Of a stretch of DNA of 64,000 nucleotides, positions 60,090 through 64,000 are shown one piece after another; positions within the stretch are counted from its first letter, which is position 1, and every line of letters starts with the position of its first letter. Source of the stretch: Oxyruncus cristatus. Its lineage: Eukaryota; Chordata; Aves; Passeriformes; Cotingidae. The notes below the pieces were generated by a model. That model saw only the letters and a list, made by a program, of their open reading frames with translations. It was not told the DNA's origin and searched no databases. The stretch is taken from positions 119,702-183,701 of the forward strand of contig VXAY01004755.1 of the NCBI GenBank assembly GCA_013399855.1. The letters run 5' to 3'. The position numbers were made by a program, and so were the translations under genes.

Positions 60090-61350
60090 GAATACTTTCT
60101 GGCTGATGATGAGTTCAAGTCCCACCTCCAGACAAGTATTTTCTTTTCTCTGCCTCACTTTTCTCTCCAGTAAAGTTTCCAGCTTCACTGTATATTCTAA
60201 AATCCGAAAAAGAATCAAAACCAGGGCAGTGGGGAAAAGACTCTGAATCCTCTGAGAGTCTCATATGATCACGGGTCTCCAGGAATTGGAAATCTTAAGA
60301 GGAAAAAAATAAACCACACTTCTGCAAATCACATGAGACCCATCATAAAATTGTCAGAGTTGGCAGCACCATAAAATCTATGATATTGTGGGCTGGATTT
60401 ATGTACAAGAATCCTGAGGCTTTGGGATATTTTTTTTTCCCTCAGCCCTCAAGGCAGATTTTGGGAGGTTGGCTCTGCCCTGGGAGCAGCACTGAGCAGC
60501 AGAGGGGTGACTTTGTCCCTCTCATGCATCCCTGTCCCTAAGAATAACTCTCCCAGTTCAAATTTGGGGGTTGCTGATCCCGTGGCAGGGGAAAGGCACC
60601 TCCCAAACTCACTCAGCATCAGAGTTGTTGACATTTGAAAAGTGGAACTGAGCTGATAGGGGCAGACAAAGAGCTCTCTGTGCCTCTCAGGGCATCCAGA
60701 GCCTCCCCAGGTACCAGCCACGGGAACTGCAGGGAGGATTTTAGCCCAGGAGGGCAGCTGAGCAAACAGCATTGTGACCACAGCCTGGGAGTTCGTGTTC
60801 ACTCTTTAAAAGATGGTTTTAGCAGGGGTTGGGTTTCTCTCTCTCTGTTTGTCTGCTCGAAGGAATTGCACAGCCCGTACCTATTTATCATGGGTCGTCT
60901 CTGAAGCCCTGTTTTCCTCCTGCCTGGTGATGTTTCACGGCTACTTTCCACGCTGCCCCGAGGCTCCTCATCAGAAGGTTTGAGGCAAGGAAGTCCCCTG
61001 CCCATGAGGAGGAGGATGGGCCACCGTTGACTTCTCCAGCCACCTCACCAGCACTCCTCCTGCACTGGGGATCCCTCTAGGGCCCAGCTCCCTCCTCACC
61101 CGAGGACTTCATCTCCCAGTAAATCCAGCTCTCCTGGACCTTTCCTTCACCCCTGTCCCCAGGCCTGTGGCAGGAGCACCTCAGATCCAGCCCAACACCC
61201 TCGGTGGGGCTTATGGGAAACCACCAGGGAACACTGAGTATTATTTTATGGCTCCTGGGACTTGTAGGCAAGACTGGAAAGGTTGGTGGTGGCTGTGCTG
61301 GGTCCCTTGTACCGGGACGGGTCTTCTCCAGGTTGCAAGGCCTCTTATTA
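60090..61350. other. gene-free sequence
   Basis: No gene or transposon is recognised. Confidence 0.5.
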
Positions 61351-61556
61351 CAGAATCATAGAATGGCCTGAGTTGGAAAGGACCTTAAAGATCATCTAAT
61401 TCAAACCCCCTGCCATGGGCAGGGACACCTTCCACTAGCCCAGGTTGCTCAGAGCCTCATCCAACCTGGCCTTGGACACTTCCAGGGATGGGTCTTCCAT
61501 AACTTCTCTGGGCAATCTGTGCCAGGGCCTCACCACCCTCACAGTAATGAATTGCC
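61351..61556 (-). mobile_element. CR1 LINE fragment (3' end)
   Basis: Opens with the perfect tail words 'cagaatcatagaatgg', then 'gagttggaaaggaccttaaa', 'gccatgggcagggacacctt', 'ccaacctggccttggacac' and 'gccagggcctcaccaccctc', ending at 'acagtaatgaattgcc'. Well preserved but 5'-truncated. Confidence 0.95.
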
Positions 61557-61642
61557 AGTTTAGCTCTGAAGAGGGTGAATTTTGCAACCTCTTTTGTCCA
61601 GTTCTTCCAATGACAGTAACTGCTGTGTAATTTTTCCCTAAT

Positions 61643-61688
61643 TTGGTTGGTTGGTTGGTTGGTTGGTTGGTTGGTTGGTTGGTTGGTT
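61643..61688 (+). repeat. (TTGG)11 microsatellite
   Basis: Eleven perfect TTGG units plus a trailing TT, with no interruption. It lies about 90 bp from the truncated end of the CR1 copy. Confidence 0.97.
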
Positions 61689-62409
61689 TATTGTTGTCAA
61701 CATCATTATTATACTTGGCTAAGAAATAAGTCCGTAAGAAAAGAAATTAAAGAAATCACATCAGGCACCCTGGAAAATAAAACCACAACCAAAGGGAGAG
61801 GGAACCCTCCCACTTGACGGCTCCTGGTATTGTTTTAGAGCAGTTGGGAAGAAGCACAAACCGTTTCTCAAGGCTCAACACGGACCAGGCACATCCACAT
61901 CCAGGCTGAGAGTCACCTTTTCCTTTCGTGTCCTCTCTGAATCCTCACAGTCCTTCCCATTCAAAAGGAAGAGCAGCCTGTGCTCATGTGGCACAACTCC
62001 AGCAAGGCTAAAGCCCAGAAATGCCATGTTGAAGCAGTAACAAAATCTTTCAAGAGGAAGAAAAGGCCACATTTTATCCTCCCATCCACCTTTACCTTCA
62101 TCCCAGATTTTGCTGGTGTGACAGGTCTATCCTTCTGCCACTGATGGCCTCCTTGTTCCTCATGCCTTGTGGCTCCACAAGATTGTATCCTCAGGGATCT
62201 ACTTGGCTTTTCAGCGGCCGCAACCCACTTGTGTCATCACTGACTCCTAAAAAGAGTCATGGCATGTCCCTGAAGAGCCAAAACCCAAACATGAGGAGCT
62301 CAGAGAAATCAGTCAAGTCGAAAGCTTGAGGCTTTCCTTCCAGAGCTCGGGAAGTTATTTACTTATGTGAGTGTGGTGTCCTTAATCCTCTTTGAGATGC
62401 AGGGCACAC
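61689..62409. other. gene-free sequence
   Basis: Nothing recognised. Confidence 0.5.
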
Positions 62410-62590
62410 ATTTCGGGTGAGAGCTCTTTACTTACAGAGTAACCACCGGCCATTTAATTACATGGCAATTACCATGGGGTGATTAGATGATTACATGATT
62501 AGCAGTGGAATAACGAAGCCTGGGAAGTACAATGTTACCGGCAGCTCGGCACAGTGTAAGTTTTTTTTATTCCTCAACTCAAAATGCAAT
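62410..62590. other. AT-rich block dense in TAAT/ATTA words
   Basis: Contains 'ggccatttaattacatggca', 'attaccatggggtgattaga' and 'tgattacatgattagcagtg'. At least six ATTA/TAAT homeodomain-type cores lie within about 60 bases, in non-repetitive sequence. It could be an enhancer-type conserved element; composition alone cannot prove it. Confidence 0.3.
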
Positions 62591-63984
62591 TTACTTGGCC
62601 ATCGATCTTGGCCAAGTGCACGTTCTGCAGGCACCACATGTGTTTTACTGAGCAATGCAACGTTTGGGTGATTCCCTGGGGGTGGCTGCGCAGAGACAGG
62701 CAGCTTTGTGTGGCACTTGAGGTCCCAGCCATGCCCAGAGAAGGGTTTTGTGGTGCCTACATCTCCTTCTGCCTGAAAATGTGGTCAATACTCAGAGGGA
62801 GCTTCTGGGGTGGCGCAGCACCACGTTCTGGTTGTGCCTACACGTTTCTGGAACCCGGTTGCTGCCAGCAGAAGACAGTAAAAGCAGAGACATCTGAAAG
62901 AAGAAAGCTGGCTTGTAGCCACAGGAGATCCCATCCCCCCAAATCCCAGCTGCCGTGGAACAGCAGGGTGGGACCGTCACTTGTGACCGGGCTCTGCTCG
63001 TCCTGCTCACTTGCTGTGCCTTCACAGCGTGTCCCTGGATCCCTGGTGCACAGGAGGCCACCAAGAACGATGCAAATGAGCTGCTGCCAGCTGGGGACAC
63101 CTCCTCAGTTCCCTCCCACGACCTGGCTGTGCTCTCCCCAAGGTGGCCATGGCTCACCAGCCACGCGGGGGAGACCTTTCTGACGGGCCTCTCATCTCTT
63201 TCTTTCTCTGGAGCTGATTTTCCCGCCTTGTTGCCAACCCCCACAGCATCCTCCCTTCCTTTGCTGAGGCTGGGACACAACCCCACACCTCCCCTGGGCC
63301 AAACGTGTCCCACCCACCTCACCTGCACGGGGACAGGGGGCAGCTCCACCTCCACCAGGTGCCACCCCAGCACCAACCTGGATTCCCAAGGTCACTTTTG
63401 AATCCACCTTCCCGGGAAAGTGACTCCAAGGGAGCACACTCCTTGGGGACAGGATGGCTGGGAAGGACCTGGGGGACCCAGGCAGTTCTGTAGCAGACAA
63501 GCCCAGAGCCCCAAACACAGGAACCTCAAGCTCAGCCCATCACCCCCTTCCCTGTTGGGATGTTGGACCTCCTGTGCTGCACCAGAAATTAATAAAAACC
63601 AATGCAATTATTGATTATAAACCCCCATATAATTATGGGCATCGTGTAAGAAAAAAAAAACCAAGAAAAATTGCTCCCAAAAAACCAAAAAAAAACCCAT
63701 TAAAAAGAGGTGGGCAGGTCCTTTGCTGTTGAGAGTGTGTGGGATTTATTAGACCTAAAATGGCACACAAAAATGGGAAATCACATGCAGGTAGGCATTA
63801 TTTTTTCTCCTTAGCTGCATGGCTGTGAATACCTGCCTATGTTCCCTTCCACACACATACCAGCATTCCCACACATTCACACCCACATTCCCAGTGGCTG
63901 ACACACAGGTATAGCTCTTTTTTGTTAATTAGAATTACTTTTAATTAAAAATATATGTAAATTATATAGAGTGTGCACAGCTTT
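62591..63984. other. gene-free sequence
   Basis: GC-rich frames of up to 199 codons (plus strand 62584-63183, minus strand 62792-63376) overlap each other and resemble no known protein. A-rich stretch at about 63650-63705. TAATTA words at 63925-63950. Confidence 0.45.
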
Positions 63985-63998
63985 GGGGGGGGGGGGGG
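63985..63998 (+). repeat. G14 homopolymer at window end
   Basis: Fourteen consecutive G, close to the right edge of the window. Runs of this length are error-prone in sequencing. Confidence 0.95.
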
Positions 63999-64000
63999 AC

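Noticed and set aside
60145..60175. Another MIR-like core (CTGCCTCACTTTTCTC...AGTAAAG)
   Set aside because: The match is too short and lacks the flanking MIR words.
62584..63376. Frames of 199 (plus) and 194 (minus) codons
   Set aside because: They overlap on opposite strands with low-information composition and no known domain.
1..63998. tRNA, rRNA, snRNA or microRNA genes
   Set aside because: I found no tRNA B-box-type sequence in a foldable context and no recognisable structural RNA; small hairpins cannot be excluded without a folding search.

Overview
The window reads as euchromatic, non-coding nuclear DNA of a bird. The basis is the repeat content: at least twelve clear fragments of CR1 (Chicken Repeat 1), the dominant non-LTR retrotransposon (LINE) of avian genomes, most ending in the diagnostic CATAGAAT/ATTCTATG-type 3' tail. 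Other repeats are sparse, homopolymer A/T runs are common, two short N gaps are present, and open reading frames are all short. I cannot name the species, chromosome or locus. No protein-coding gene, tRNA, rRNA, CRISPR array or bacterial feature can be supported. The longest open frames (up to about 300 codons) are antisense to CR1, fall in low-complexity DNA, or show no recognisable domain.

Layout. 0-1.2 kb: two minus-strand CR1 pieces and one plus-strand CR1 3' end. 1.2-9.3 kb: unique sequence with a CpG-rich block at about 4.9-5.9 kb, the best candidate for a promoter-type or developmental regulatory island, and a MIR-like SINE relic at 6.26 kb. 9.3-16 kb: three CR1 copies, an N gap inside poly-A at 11.37 kb and a 230-bp T/G-only tract at 15.6 kb. 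16-25 kb: unique sequence with an LTR-like minus-strand block near 19 kb. 25.5-28.1 kb: CR1, a second CpG-rich patch, a tetranucleotide-phased pyrimidine array broken by an N gap, and two adjacent CR1 fragments. 28-43 kb: mostly unique, AT-rich, non-repetitive blocks, a 38-bp tandem repeat at 29.7 kb and a 560-bp CR1 at 35.3 kb that keeps the end of the reverse-transcriptase ORF. 43.5-64 kb: further CR1 copies (43.5, 47.1 and 61.4 kb), a plus-strand CR1 copy covering the reverse-transcriptase catalytic region at 58.1-58.6 kb, microsatellites and short perfect palindromes.

The features I call do not form a gene system. The most economical reading is an intergenic region or large intron that may hold conserved non-coding regulatory elements. 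Several AT-rich, homeobox-motif-bearing blocks are flagged at low confidence because conservation cannot be judged from one sequence. I did not find a convincing undescribed biological system. The most distinctive observations are the strict 4-nt phasing and internal duplication of the 26.5-27.0 kb array, the 38-bp tandem repeat with an inverted partner at 29.6-29.8 kb, the LTR/promoter-like block near 19 kb, and a possible short signal-peptide-like exon ending at a strong splice donor at 41.46 kb.
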